Source: Acanthosepion esculentum
Lineage: Eukaryota > Mollusca > Cephalopoda > Sepiida > Sepiidae
NCBI GenBank assembly: GCA_964036315.1
Contig: OZ038510.1
Coordinates: 78,483,256 to 78,547,255 of the forward strand
DNA: 64,000 bases
Reading direction: 5' to 3'
The position numbers and the translations under genes are program-made. Position 1 is the first letter of the stretch. Each line of letters starts with the position of its first letter. Below the pieces are notes generated by a model. The model saw nothing but the letters and a program-made list of their open reading frames with translations. It searched no databases and was not told where the DNA came from. Shown here piece by piece: positions 43,570-55,159 of this stretch.

Positions 43570-44285
43570 ATATCAACTTAAGAGTCTTAGTGATAAAGGA
43601 AAACCTAGATGAGGATGTTAGCCGAGGCAGGTTCTAAAGGAGTATTTAGACTCGGCTCTTACAATACACAGCAATGAATATTTGAAAGTTTGGGAAGACT
43701 AGCAGTTACAAATGAATTTGTTCTTTCTTCTCGTTCAGGGAGAAAGAACAGAGAGATCACGCTACCTTAAAAGAGTAGCTGACTTTATGATTCTCGAAAT
43801 GTAAGTTTTGTTTTATCGGTGAATTGTAAGAAGCATAATTACGATTGATTGGCAGGAATATCAAAAGAGAGAAGGAAATTCGTCCAGATGAAAGAACGAA
43901 TGTATTTCGGGAAAGAAATTAAAATGGATGAATGAATTAGGAATCAATCAGTAGGAAATGGTGAATGAAAGAAATCGAAAAAAAAAAGAAGGTAGATATA
44001 TTCAGCGCTATTTTCATTGTGGTCGGTAGATTCCCAAAATGGTTGACTTGCACTAAACTTTGTAGTTTGTTGGAAGAAGTTTACTCTTGGAGGCCGAAAC
44101 ACAAGCCGAGGCAAAGTATCTGGAAGATGGAAGAAATTTGAGGAGGTAGGTGAAAAGGAAGGTAGAGTAAAAAAAATGTTTAAAAAAAAAAAAAGTATGA
44201 AGAAAACTGGGGAAAATACGTTAGAAACGAAGGAAAGAATTCAGTTCACATGTGTGAGTTTCTCTCGTTCCGTTCTCATATACTC
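43570..44285. other. Unassigned sequence
   Basis: No recognisable coding or repeat. Confidence 0.5.
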
Positions 44286-44289
44286 TATT

Positions 44290-44308
44290 CTGGCTTGATG
44301 CCGACAAC

Positions 44309-44356
<48 letters not shown>

Positions 44357-45660
44357 CAAGACTATGTTGCAGACGACGATGATGATGATGAAAGCGATCA
44401 TGCCGATGACGATGATAATGAAACGATCATGCCGATAATGATGATGATGATGAAGACGATGATACTGACAACGATGATGATCAACCCAATGATATTGACA
44501 ACGATGATGCTGACAAGGATGATACTTACAACGATGTTGCTCACGTCGATGATGCTGACCATGCTGATGATAATCACGATAATGCTGACAACGATGATGG
44601 ACATGATGATGATGCTGACAAGCATGATGCTGACAAAGATGATGATCAAGTCCATGATGCTGGCAGCGATGATGATCAAGATGATGCTGACAACGATGAT
44701 GCTGACAACGATGATTTTGACAAGGATGATGGTCAAGTCGAAGATGTTGTGACAACGATGATGATCAAGATAATGATGATGACAAGGATGATGCCTACTA
44801 TAATGATGATCAAGTCGATGATGATGACAACGATGATAATAAAGACGATAATGCTGATAACAGTGATGATGATGATGATGATCAAGATGATGACGCTGAC
44901 AATGATGATGCTGACAACGAGGATGCTGACAACAGGGATTATCAAGATGATGATGCGGGAAACCATGATGATCATGAAGATGATGACGACCAAGATGATG
45001 ATGCTAAACAACGATGATTATCAAGATGATGATGATGATCAAGATAATGATGCTGACAATGATGATGATCAAGACGATGATAATGATCAAGATGATGATG
45101 ATGATCAAGATGATGATGCTGACAATGATAATGATTAAGATGATGATGATGATCAAGATGATAATGCTAAACAACGATGACGATCAAGATGATGATGATG
45201 ATCAAGATGATGATGCTAAACAACGATGCTGATCAAGATGATGATGATCAAGATGATGATGCTAAACAACGATGATGATTAAGATGATGATGATGATCAA
45301 GATGATGATGCTAAACACCGATGATTATCAAGATGATGATGATGATCAAGATGATGATGCTGACAACGATGATGATGATCAAGATGATGATGATGATCAA
45401 GCTGATGATGCTGACAACGATGATGATTAAGATGATGATGATGATCAAGCTGATGATGCTGACAACGATGATGATTAAGATGATGATGATGTTCAAGATG
45501 ATGATGCTGACAACGATGATGATTAAGATGATGATGATGATCAAGATGATGATGCTGACAACGATGATGCTTAAGATGATGATGATGATGATCAAGATGA
45601 TGATGCTCAACAATGATGCTTAAGATGATGATGACTAAAATGATGATGCTGACGACGATG
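44290..45660 (+). repeat. 1.4 kb GAT-based minisatellite
   Basis: Units of GATGATGATGCTGACAAC and GATGATGATCAA in variable order. In the second half (45000-45620) a longer period of about 60-70 bp appears. The sequence is the same family as 43195-43460 in opposite orientation. Long M/I/D/H-rich translated frames here are artefacts. Confidence 0.95.
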
Positions 45661-45664
45661 ATGA

Positions 45665-46095
45665 TCCTTACGCGAACAGTTGTGGCCACAGCGATTGTTC
45701 GGCTGATTTTCGAATAATGGCGCTGATTATCGAAAATCATTTTCTCGAACGCATGATTGAAATCGGCTTGAAGACCGCTATAAAAAAAAAAAGATTACAG
45801 GCTTTCACAAATTGCATTTAAGTTTCCTTTTAGTCCAGATTAATTATTTTATTCCGGGCTGGATCTGATAAGAAATTTATGGATTTAATGGTGAGAGTTT
45901 TCAATTGACTACTTATCATCAAGAATAAATCTCTACGAAGCATCAACACATGTTTACTTCGGCGCTGTGAATATTAGAACAAAAATAAATTGTTCCTATT
46001 TTTTATCATTTCATTCCAAGCAAGGTTATACAAGCGATTAGAAGGCCAAGGTTACTAACAGTGAAAGTAACAGAAATGGCAATAAAAGAACTAGT
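45665..46095. other. Unassigned sequence
   Basis: No recognisable feature. Confidence 0.5.
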
Positions 46096-46099
46096 TTCA

Positions 46100-46545
46100 A
46101 GGCGACAAACGTCGTCCTGGGTAAGACGTTAAACTACATCCACGTCCTGGGTAAGACGATAAACTATATCCAGTAGCAAGGCCTCTGATCAGGAGGTTTT
46201 GAGGAGCGTGGAACCACTTCTTAATTGCTGGTGTTCCCAGGTCCACCCTAACCCGGGGTGGTAGCACCTGTTAGGGTCCCAGCTATGGGAAAATAGTTAA
46301 CTATTACCAGCAATACAATTTTGAAGGAAAAATATTAACAGATACACATTTTTGACAAAACAAAATTTTACCAGCAATAAAGAATTGGGGTTGATGTGCC
46401 ATGGAACAAAATAAACCAAACCAATCTAAACCAAAGAATACATATTCTATTCATACGAATCTATCCTAAAAATGTTGTCGGCATTAAATTACCCATTGAG
46501 GTTGATACGCCGTAAAACAAAATAAACCAAATCAAACGAAACTAA
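46100..46545 (+). mobile_element. tRNA-derived SINE family 1
   Basis: The body start is duplicated (CCTGGGTAAGACGTTAAACT, CCTGGGTAAGACGATAAACT). A short internal repeat region and two copies of the tail (46385-46435 and 46475-46545) follow. Confidence 0.75.
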
Positions 46546-46549
46546 ACCA

Positions 46550-47230
46550 AGGCGACAAAAGATTTTGGAAAGCAGTAAACCGGAAGAAAATTCCACAAGC
46601 GAGAAGTGCGAGAGTAGAAATTGTTAGCCTAAAACTCACGATTACCTCTGGATATTTCAACAGTTAAATTATGGGACTTATCTGCCAATCTAGTAATGCG
46701 CTTAAATTTGTTGGTAACAACGAGAAAAGCTCATCAGAACAATTACCATCAAAATATTTATAGAAGAGTCAAGTGTAGCTACGTTACGTTGGTGGAAAAG
46801 TGTCTGAAGCCGAGCTGCCAGGTCGAGATCGATAACGTTGCAGATACTTTTTTTTATTTTCTCAAGAATCGAGGTTTCAGCATAACTGTTTTACCCAATG
46901 AGTTCTTTAGACGAATATCTTTACCTTCATTGTTTCAGTCATAGAGTTTCTGTAGTATCATGCCAGAATTGGGCGTTGCACTAAATTTCACACAAGACCA
47001 AGGAAGCCAAGATTCAGGTTTGATTCGGAATAAGCACAACCGGGGGTGGAGATCTCCTATTCACCCGTTGTCAGTGCGTGGGGCGAGTACACGAATGCTA
47101 GAGTGCGCCTGGTATGTGCATGCGTGATAAAATCATAATATATAAATAGATGCTTAAACAACCGCTCTAAAAAGGAGTGGCGTAGTTTTTCAGCAGATAT
47201 AGCAGGGCGGGAATGTAAGGTCCATATATC
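46550..47230. other. Unassigned sequence
   Basis: An 82-codon plus-strand frame at 46696-46944 has no recognised domain. Confidence 0.5.
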
Positions 47231-47235
47231 GGACA

Positions 47236-47620
47236 AAGGGCACTGAATCACGGTTGGTTGATTTTGTTTATCGGCATACCAACCTCTATGGGTTATCTCA
47301 ATATCTTGAACGCATTTGTATGCCTTCAACTAGAGATTAAGTGTATTGTTGGTAATAAAATGTATTGCTGGTCATTTTGCTTTAGAAATGTATTGTTGGT
47401 AATTTAAATATAATAATGTATTTTTATTCTTTCATAGTGTTTTGTTTCTGTTTGGGAGTTCACTATTTGCGCATAGCTGGGGCCTGAATAGGTGCTACTA
47501 CACCAGATCAAAGTGGACCTTGAAATAGCAGCCACTAAGGTGTGACTCCACGCTTCTCAAAACCTCCCAATCAGAGGTCTTGCTGCCGGATATACTCCAT
47601 CGTCACACCCAAGACGAATA
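47236..47620 (-). mobile_element. tRNA-derived SINE family 1, minus copy
   Basis: On the minus strand: body GTGACGATGGAGTATATCC, internal repeats with ACCAACAATACA, then GATAACCCATAGAGGTTGG and the tail AACAAAATCAACCAACC. It lacks the tRNA-like head. Confidence 0.75.
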
Positions 47621-47689
47621 AATGAACAGATGCATATATCTTTGTCTCTACCTGTTGTATAAGACTTCAATGTAAAAACATACAACAAA

Positions 47690-47845
47690 TACTGCCGAAT
47701 TTCCGCTAGTATTAACAATTCCATTTGGTGTACAACAGCAATTAAGAGCTGATATCAGGCTCCTGAAAACCTCCACTCTACTGATCTGATGCCTTGCTGC
47801 CGGATGTAATCTATCGTCACATCCAAGAATATCGGTGCTCATATT
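47690..47845 (-). mobile_element. SINE family 1 body fragment
   Basis: The minus strand holds GATGTGACGATAGATTACAT and GGCAGCAAGGCATCAGATCA. Confidence 0.65.
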
Positions 47846-47879
47846 GGCTGAGAGTAACGTTTTTATGCGCATATAAACA

Positions 47880-48141
47880 TTTTAATCGAAACAACGACTT
47901 TATAACATTTCAACTGAATCTTGTCTCTAGATAAGCATATCCCATCACAGAGCATACAAATAAATGTCCCCTCATTTCCAATTGTCGTATTTTTTCGTTC
48001 AAGCATGTTTCATTTTTTGAAACTAGTGGCAACGATGTTCCAGTCTTGGCCTCCCTCGCACACAGATTTCCTAGGTGAATAAGTGTGTTTGTGTTTTCTT
48101 AACGGAACCTTCTTAAGAGTCTATATAAGGATTATATATTT

Positions 48142-48145
<4 letters not shown>
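47880..48145. other. Unassigned sequence
   Basis: No recognisable feature. Confidence 0.5.
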
Positions 48146-48148
<3 letters not shown>

Positions 48149-48222
<74 letters not shown>

Positions 48223-48580
48223 GGTGTCCATAAAGTTCGAGTGTACTTTTAAAAATTTATAACTTTATTTGTATTTGCGATAGAAATAATCTGTCAAAAA
48301 TGTTATAAAGTTTAATGTACCTAGTTTTAAGTATAGCTAAAATAACTAATGTGATTTCAGGCATTACTGTAAATCAGTTGGCAAATGTTTTCCGTGAACT
48401 GCAAAATCGTATTACCCTTTGTATTGCTAATGATGGAGGACATGTGGAAACTTAAATAAAATTTCAATAAAACCTTAAAAAATATAGATTTACTTCTTTC
48501 TAATCCTTTTTACAAATTATTTCTATCTCAAATACAAATAGATTTATAATTTTTTTAATGTGCACACGAACTTTATGGAC

Positions 48581-48653
<73 letters not shown>
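48149..48653. repeat. (TA)n tract split by a mariner MITE
   Basis: TA tracts at 48149-48219 and 48586-48653 look like one tract interrupted by the 48220-48585 insertion. Confidence 0.9.
48220..48585. mobile_element. Mariner-type MITE
   Basis: Inverted termini of about 75 bp start AGGGTGTCCATAAAGTTCG at both ends. The interior still encodes VNQLANVFRELQNRITLCIA and NDGGHVET, the C-terminus of a mariner transposase, so this is an internal deletion derivative. It sits at TA, as expected. Confidence 0.85.
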
Positions 48654-48656
<3 letters not shown>

Positions 48657-48659
48657 CGA

Positions 48660-49240
48660 TGGTAATGAAAATGTAATAAGTGCTTTGGGAAATGTCTTAT
48701 GATATCGTTTAGACTAAAATATTGATTGGTTCTATACGATTTATGAGTGGTATTAATATACCGCAGGCTCTTAAAATGGCTATTATCGTATCTTTATTGT
48801 TGGCCAAATGTTTAATGATCTCTTCAAGATAATAAGGAACGCCCTAGGAGGAACAATAATCTGCTTCACAACATTACCATTATGACGGCCGATCCACTTT
48901 ACAATAATCCCGGAAATTGAAGAAAGCAGCAGACAGTGAAATTTTAAAAAAACGGCGCCATATTGACCACTTCTTCGACATCCATCCTACACCTGTCCTC
49001 ACTTTGAAAACGTGGAGAGACACTGTACGTCAGGCTCGGCTTCTACAAACCTCAAACAGCTACATAATCTTTACCACCTCGCATTTCTTTCATATTACGC
49101 GTTTAACAGCACCTCTCTATCGTGAGTGACTCTCGAGCCTTGGTGTTTTGCATTATTTCAAAAAGCTGAATCTACTACTGTAGTGTCTCCTCGATTTCAA
49201 AGTGGGAACAACTGTATCTATCTTACATATCCTCATAATA
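48660..49240. other. Unassigned sequence
   Basis: No recognisable coding. Frames at 48917-49129 have no known domain. Confidence 0.45.
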
Positions 49241-49399
49241 TGCACCCCCTCTTTTTACGTACTTTCAACAACCTTATTCATTAACCCTCTACCTTGAGTG
49301 GCTCTTAAATTTTGTATAGTGTAAACAGTAGTATAGTTTCATCATAGGTTGTATCATCTCAGGGTCGACAGCAGACATAGAAAGGAAATTAAAGGTACC

Positions 49400-50190
49400 A
49401 TCACCGCCGATCAGACCCCGAATAACCGCCAGTCTCGATGAACGGATGTCCCCTCGAGGAGGCCCCGTACCTCGATAGGGTATGGGCCTCAAACTCACAC
49501 CAACCTCAAGTGGTATTCCTATATACGATCCATTGCTAAAGATGCAGTTAAGATGATCGGCTCCCTGTACATCTCCAGTAAGTGCCTGAAACATACTGTT
49601 TACCTCTACCTGTAGAAGAGCCACAGCAGGCCGAAAATGGGGTACTGTTGCTATATTTAGGAAGGGGCTGCTCAGACATCACTTTCCACGTCTCTTCTAC
49701 TCCAATAGCTTCATATCTCGCACCTCACGCCTATGGAACTCCCTTCCTCATTCCTGTTTCCCTGATGACTCTGATCTCCAACTATTCAAGTGTAACGTCA
49801 ATCGACATCTCCAGTTGCCTTGATCTATCCTCTATCCTTCACCACATACTTTCCTCTAACACTCCTATTTGCTCTCGCTCCAAATCCTCTGTAACCCCTT
49901 GCGTGCTAGTGGCTTCCAGCCTTGCCTGGGGTGAAAAGCTTAAAAAAAAGTTCAAAAGCGTTTCAGAGTCCTTGTGAGAGAAGAATTATTTTCTACCCTC
50001 CAACCTCTCTCCCACAGGCAGGATGTGGCGAGTCTCTCACTGCTTTATCGCTACCACTATGGAAAGTGCTTGGACGAACTGCATCTCCTGTTTCCACCAG
50101 GTCTGACCTTCACGGCTAGGACCCGCCATGCCGCTTACATTGTAGCAAATTACACTCATTCTGTTGCTATATTTTTAGCAAATGTAATTT
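49400..50190 (+). mobile_element. LINE 3' end, composite
   Basis: The first part encodes PVHLQ-like and GYCCYI-like remnants of the thumb. A second piece (49640-49945) ends in a 3' UTR with AACCCCTTGCGTGCTAGTGG and GCCTTGCCTGGGGTGAAAAG, like the tails at 18090 and 61660. A third piece (49950-50150) encodes VASLSLLYRYHYGKCLDELH and LTFTARTRHAA. At least two related copies are therefore joined here. Confidence 0.7.
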
Positions 50191-50194
50191 AAGA

Positions 50195-50977
50195 ATATCT
50201 CGCTAAGACTTAACATAATGCATTGTATTTGTTTTATTTATTATATAGTGGCATGAATAATTCTAGATTCTAATCTATTTAAATTTAAACGCAATATTTC
50301 TCTGTTTTTATGATTTGGTTGTAATTTACGAAACTGGATGAAAACTTTTAAAGTTGTGTGGTGAAAATAAAGGAACACTTTAATCTTTCTCTGACTTTCC
50401 AGGACTGATTGATTTCCCTTTGTTTTTCGTCTTTCTCTCTCCATGAGGTAGTCGGCCATTTTCTTGTTACGGTTCGCTACCGGAGTAGATTTCTAGTAGA
50501 ATAAAGCTTCACTCAAGCTATATGGACTCAGCCTTCTTTTACTTCTTCTCAAACCCCTTTTCATAAAAAGTTACAATGTTTATTTTGTTTAACTTTGACT
50601 ATTAACTCATTATCACCGGCTTCTTTATCAATTATTATTTATTTTCAAAGATTCTTTTAATAACATTTGGCGCCATTTTAATTCTTTTATATTTACTTAT
50701 TTATTAATTGTAAAGTAATGTATTTCAAATTTATTGGTAAAACGTTTTCAATTATAACGTTATTTTGTTTCGTTTACTGCTAGTCAATTTGCTTTTATTA
50801 TTTATCTTTCAATTATTTAAAAAAACAACAACAACAATAATAATAATAATAATAATAAAATATTCTAATATATTTGATAATAATTTTAGAGTTTTTATTT
50901 TATCATTATTATTATTATTTTAAAATATATATATAGCAATATATTGGCACATTTAATGACAAACTGTTTATTCCGAC

Positions 50978-50980
<3 letters not shown>
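50195..50980. other. Unassigned AT-rich sequence
   Basis: Contains (AAC)n/(AAT)n at 50826-50858 and nothing else recognised. Confidence 0.5.
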
Positions 50981-50982
<2 letters not shown>

Positions 50983-51025
<43 letters not shown>

Positions 51026-51157
51026 TAAGATGTGGTATATTTATGGGATAAAGTGCTCAATATCAGAGATAGAGCGTGTGTAAATATAAAAAAGGGAACG
51101 TAGATTGCATCTAGCCTGAAACAGACTGTCGCCTCTAAGTTTTGACTTATACGTTCA

Positions 51158-51229
<72 letters not shown>

Positions 51230-51354
51230 AGCAAATATGTGGATGTAGATCCGACGGTATGATGAAAATGTGGAAAAGACAAAGCAAAATCTGAATATGT
51301 GAAACAGTAAACTCACATATTCGGATTTTGCTTTGTCTTTTCCACATTTTCATC

Positions 51355-51425
<71 letters not shown>
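50983..51425. repeat. (TA)n/(GT)n tracts around two modules
   Basis: The 51021-51163 module has the GCTCAATATCAGAGATAGAG leader and a hammerhead whose CUGA half is deleted (GCATCTAGCCTGAAACAGAC). The 51259-51356 module is a palindrome with 44-bp arms and a 10-nt loop. TA tracts flank each, and a GT tract ends at 51425. Confidence 0.85.
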
Positions 51426-51428
<3 letters not shown>

Positions 51429-51429
51429 A

Positions 51430-52300
51430 AAAGGATGGTTATTTTATTTATTAATCTGATAGTTATTTTAGTGGATATGTAGTGAACATCTAAATTTAAA
51501 ATCAAAATGCTAAGCACTGACTCATTGATTTTGTTAGAAATTAAAAAGACTCGAATTTACAAACTTTGCTTAACACACACGCAAAAACAAATCCAAAACA
51601 AAACTCGTGAAATTTCACACCTTGATGCGAAATTTTTTTTCGACCAATAGAAAACTAGGAAACATTTAAAAACGAAATTCAAATAATCTTCAATTCTCAG
51701 AAACAAATTCTTTTACTGACCTTTTCGCGAGCCGACGCAAAGTTTGTTCTGCGTCCAATGGAAAGGCCCTAATCATATACGGGAGTGAATTCCCAAATAA
51801 CTTTTTCAATCCCCACAAACAAAATAAAAGATGGGCAAGTTCGCCTGTCACGAGAGAGGAGACGAGCGTATTAACACGTCCCTCGACAAACGTCAAGCGA
51901 TCGTTATTATTATCTCTACCTTTCTCCCTCACCTCTTTTATACTTGATAAACGAACGGAACATTTTAAGACTGAGCAATTACTTCAAAGACATTCCTACC
52001 CTACGATAACGCTCATACATACATACACACATACGTTCCTGCCTACGTATACATAGACCCATTCTTGCAGCATTTTCATGACCTTGTATCAACCAAAATA
52101 CATTAATTTTATTTGTAGAAACCTTAATTGATTTATATGTATATAAATTTGTTGTTTCACTTTACAATTTGGTCTTCCTATTTTTATACCCCTCTTATGG
52201 TGGGCTATCTAACTAACAAGGCCAAATCAAACTAATCTGTTTCACTACTCATGCACTTCACTATAACTGATAACCCTCTATAGATATCTAAGTAGATGCT
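51430..52300. other. Unassigned sequence
   Basis: No recognisable feature. Confidence 0.5.
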
Positions 52301-52309
52301 CGGTTTATT

Positions 52310-52400
52310 TATTAAACAGTATATGTATTTATTTTTATCTACCGGCCTGAAAATTCGAGAAATCTTATAAGAGAAAAATGTGCATCTGACTTCCCATCCA
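52310..52400. mobile_element. SINE family 3 tail fragment
   Basis: It contains TTATTAAACAGTATATG and CCGGCCTGAAAATTCGAGAA, matching the tail at 3085-3150. Confidence 0.6.
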
Positions 52401-52489
52401 TTTACAAGTAAAATAGTAGACAGTACGTATTGTAAAACCTATTAAACCCATGCAAGTGTGGTCATATACATACATACATACATACATAT

Positions 52490-52639
52490 AGTTTTAAGGT
52501 ATGCTATATTTATAAGTTAAAATGTTCGATATCATAGATAGAACGTATGTAAATATAAAAGGAACATTGATGGCCTGACGATTGCGTTTAAGCATGAAAC
52601 AGACTGTTGCAATGGATGTTGACTTCAATGTCCACTTAT

Positions 52640-52640
<1 letters not shown>
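52490..52640 (+). mobile_element. Hammerhead module in (TA)n, plus-strand copy
   Basis: It runs from TTTTAAGGTATGCTATATTT through the AATATCATAGATAGAACG leader to the ribozyme and the 3' arm ACTTCAATGTCCACTTATA. It is bounded by a CATA/TACA tract on the left and (TA)n at 52641-52700 on the right. Confidence 0.75.
52563..52620 (+). ncRNA. Hammerhead ribozyme, structurally complete
   Basis: Stem I has GC/GC next to the core and AACAT (52563-52567) pairing with ATGTT (52616-52620) across an internal loop. CTGACGA (52575-52581), stem II TTGC/GCAT with a 6-nt loop and a U-U at its base, and GAAA (52596-52599) follow. Stem III is ACA/TGT with a GAC loop, and T17 at 52608 precedes the cut. Confidence 0.75.

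Positions 52641-52700
<60 letters not shown>
52641..52700. repeat. (TA)n microsatellite
   Basis: Right boundary tract of the hammerhead module. Confidence 0.95.
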
Positions 52701-52704
<4 letters not shown>

Positions 52705-52709
52705 GATCC

Positions 52710-52929
52710 CCAAACGATCCTCCGCTGGTTTTAAATTCAGAATTGGCCTTCTCCTAGACAAGTTGCCATCCAAGGCTATAGAATCCAGTCTGTCCTGTTA
52801 TGTTTCCATAGCTGTAGGAGGAAGAAGAGGATTAATACCTTTCCCAAGGTTATTAGTACATAAGTGAATGTAATGGATTCGACTGGAATTCGAACTCAAT
52901 CCGTGCCGCTATTCACTACTCCACCGTGA

Positions 52930-52935
<6 letters not shown>
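52710..52935 (-). mobile_element. tRNA-derived SINE family 2
   Basis: On the minus strand: GAGTCACGGTGGAGTAGTGA (box A region), GAGTTCGAATTCCAGTCGA (box B), then AAGTGAATGTAATG-type and GGACAGACTGGATTCTATAG blocks in family order. Confidence 0.75.
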
Positions 52936-52975
<40 letters not shown>

Positions 52976-52989
52976 AACACACGCGCGTG

Positions 52990-53048
<59 letters not shown>

Positions 53049-53120
53049 GATAAAAATATAGTCTGAAGTTATGCTATATTTATGGGTTAAAGTGCTCAAT
53101 ATCAGGGATAGACCGTATAT
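52930..53120. repeat. (CA)n, (GC)-rich, (TA)n and module leader
   Basis: CA tracts, a CGCGTGCGCGCGCA stretch, a TA tract, then the leader GTGCTCAATATCAGGGATAG of the hammerhead module. The ribozyme itself is absent. Confidence 0.85.
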
Positions 53121-53124
53121 AAAT

Positions 53125-53720
53125 AAAATAAAATAAAAATATAAATCAATAAATAAATAAACAAACTACGAACGCACACACAAACCCAAGTAAATGTAAT
53201 AAGAATAACAATAGTATTTTAGAATTGTAGTTCAATACAACGTATTCTAATCCAAACACGCTTTTTAGAAAGAATCTGTATGCATACAAGTAGAAATTTA
53301 ACGAATAAAATGTCGAAAGAATTTTGCCGTTGATAAAATACCAGACAAGATGCGTTGAACGGATGTCATAATTCGTTGAAAAAAGGCACCCCTACCCTAC
53401 CTAAACTCAACCCATTCTCGAACGTAACTCATAATTGATACAATAATAGATAATAAAAAAGAAGACGCTACCGCCCCTGTCTAAATGATTGGATTTCTCT
53501 GTATCCTTGTAAACAAAAAATTATGAATGTATGTGTTTTTAAAACTCAGTAAATTTTAAGATAAGTTATTCCAAAATTCGCATGAAAATGAAACAGAACT
53601 AATGCTTTTACTTTAATATAATTGAATTTGAAGTTTCTGATTTCTGTTTTTGAAACATGGTAATTCCTGTGTAGCGATGAAACCATATTTTTAAATTAGT
53701 TAATTTATAATATTTATACT
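53125..53720. other. Unassigned sequence
   Basis: No recognisable feature. Confidence 0.5.
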
Positions 53721-53724
53721 CTGT

Positions 53725-53816
53725 AAATTTACATTGAGCACTGTTTTGTAAAAATAAAAATATCTATAAGAACACCGGATTATATATCTTACTGTTCCTT
53801 CATTTTTTACTATAAA

Positions 53817-53906
<90 letters not shown>

Positions 53907-54115
53907 ATACAAGTATAGGATTGGTGTATACGCTATAAATTGCAATAACCAAAAAATACTATTCTTAAAAGAGTGCTCAATACAGAGTAAAGCGACGAGG
54001 CATGAAATAGGCTGTCTCGTCGCTTTTCTCAGTTTCTGCGTGTTTATATATCTAAATATGTCTACGTGTTTCTGTTTTATAATCTGATTGTGTATGTATT
54101 GTCTTTTGCAAGATT
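53725..54115. repeat. Dispersed block, (TA)n, and the 230-bp duplicated block
   Basis: 53728-53805 is the inverse of 16712-16800. 53820-53882 is TA. 53881-54115 is nearly identical to 35780-36005, including the AAAGCGACGAG/CTCGTCGCTTT hairpin with GAAA in its loop. Confidence 0.85.
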
Positions 54116-54169
54116 TCACCCTCCCCTGCCTATATCATCATTTCAAATGTATCTAAGTTGTAACGAAGC

Positions 54170-54614
54170 TCAGCTGGGTATGACGATAAACTACAAGGCC
54201 TCTGATCAGGAGGTTTTGAGGAGCGTGGAACCACCGCTTAATTGCTGCTGTTCCCAGGTCCACCCTGCGCCGGGGTGGTAGCACCTGTTAGGGTCCCAGC
54301 TATGGGCAAATAGTTAACCCCGAAACTGAGGTAAAAAGCATTATAAATGTTTAAAAATAGGTTTTAATACTAGAAATACTATGTAAAAAATTATTACCAG
54401 AAATAAATTTTTGAAGAAAAAAAACTATTGCCAGCAATATATTTTTGGAAAAAAATATTACCAGCTATACATTTTTGATGTAGTCCGAACAAATTATTAC
54501 CAAGTAAGTAATTTAAAAAAAAAAACGTTTTACGAAAATAAAACCATCCAAGATTGTAAATTTCCTAAAAGAAGTTGGATTGTACTAAAAAATATGAGTA
54601 ATTGAAAAATGGTT

Positions 54615-54653
<39 letters not shown>

Positions 54654-54760
54654 CTTTTTTACCAAATTATCGCTATGAATCTATTTAAAAAAAAATTTTG
54701 GCATTAAATGACCCACTGAGGTTTTGATATGCCATAAAACAAAACAACCAAGCAACCAAC
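54170..54760 (+). mobile_element. tRNA-derived SINE family 1
   Basis: Body GACGATAAACTACAAGGCCT, CACCTGTTAGGGTCCCAGC, internal minisatellite (54340-54480), a (TA)n tract at 54619-54650 and the tail GGCATTAAATGACCCACTG, GATATGCCATAAAAC. Confidence 0.75.
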
Positions 54761-54764
54761 CAAC

Positions 54765-55100
54765 ACGTGTGAAAAAAACAAAAAAAACATTTCCGGGTCC
54801 AAAAAAACTTTTGAACTAGAAATCCGAAGTCATGAGTCCTTGCATACATACTAAATATTCCTTTTAAGCTTGAGGTTGGATAAAACAAAAAGTACGTACA
54901 TTTCAATTACCCCTCGCCACCGATACATTTATAATCCCCTTGCTTTTCTTCGCTTCTCCTTTCTACTTCTTTTTCTTTTCCTTCCTTCTTAACATCCACC
55001 TCTTCCCTTTCTATCACCCCCCAAAGTCGTACGTTTGTTTATTTCTTAAAACTAAGACAGCGTTCATTAGTTTTTTTAAAAAGATAAAGCGTTGGGAGGT
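54765..55100. other. Unassigned sequence
   Basis: No recognisable feature. Confidence 0.5.
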
Positions 55101-55117
55101 CAATTGATAAAAATCGC

Positions 55118-55141
55118 CTGAGGATACCGGAAGGTTGAAAG
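55118..55141 (+). ncRNA. Hammerhead-like core
   Basis: CTGAGGA (55118-55124), a short ACC/GGT stem II with a GGAA loop, and GAAA (55137-55140). Stem III and the cleavage site are not clear because a (TA)n tract follows. Related decayed motifs with GATC stems occur at 55915-55945 (minus) and 56645-56680 (plus). Confidence 0.45.
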
Positions 55142-55159
55142 TACATATATATATATTCG

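Noticed and set aside
44285..45740. Several M/D-rich and H-rich frames resembling histidine-rich or aspartate-rich proteins
   Set aside because: All derive from the GAT-based minisatellite, and frames on both strands are open at once.
46696..46944. 82-codon plus-strand frame
   Set aside because: No domain, no conserved neighbour, and its length is within chance for this sequence.
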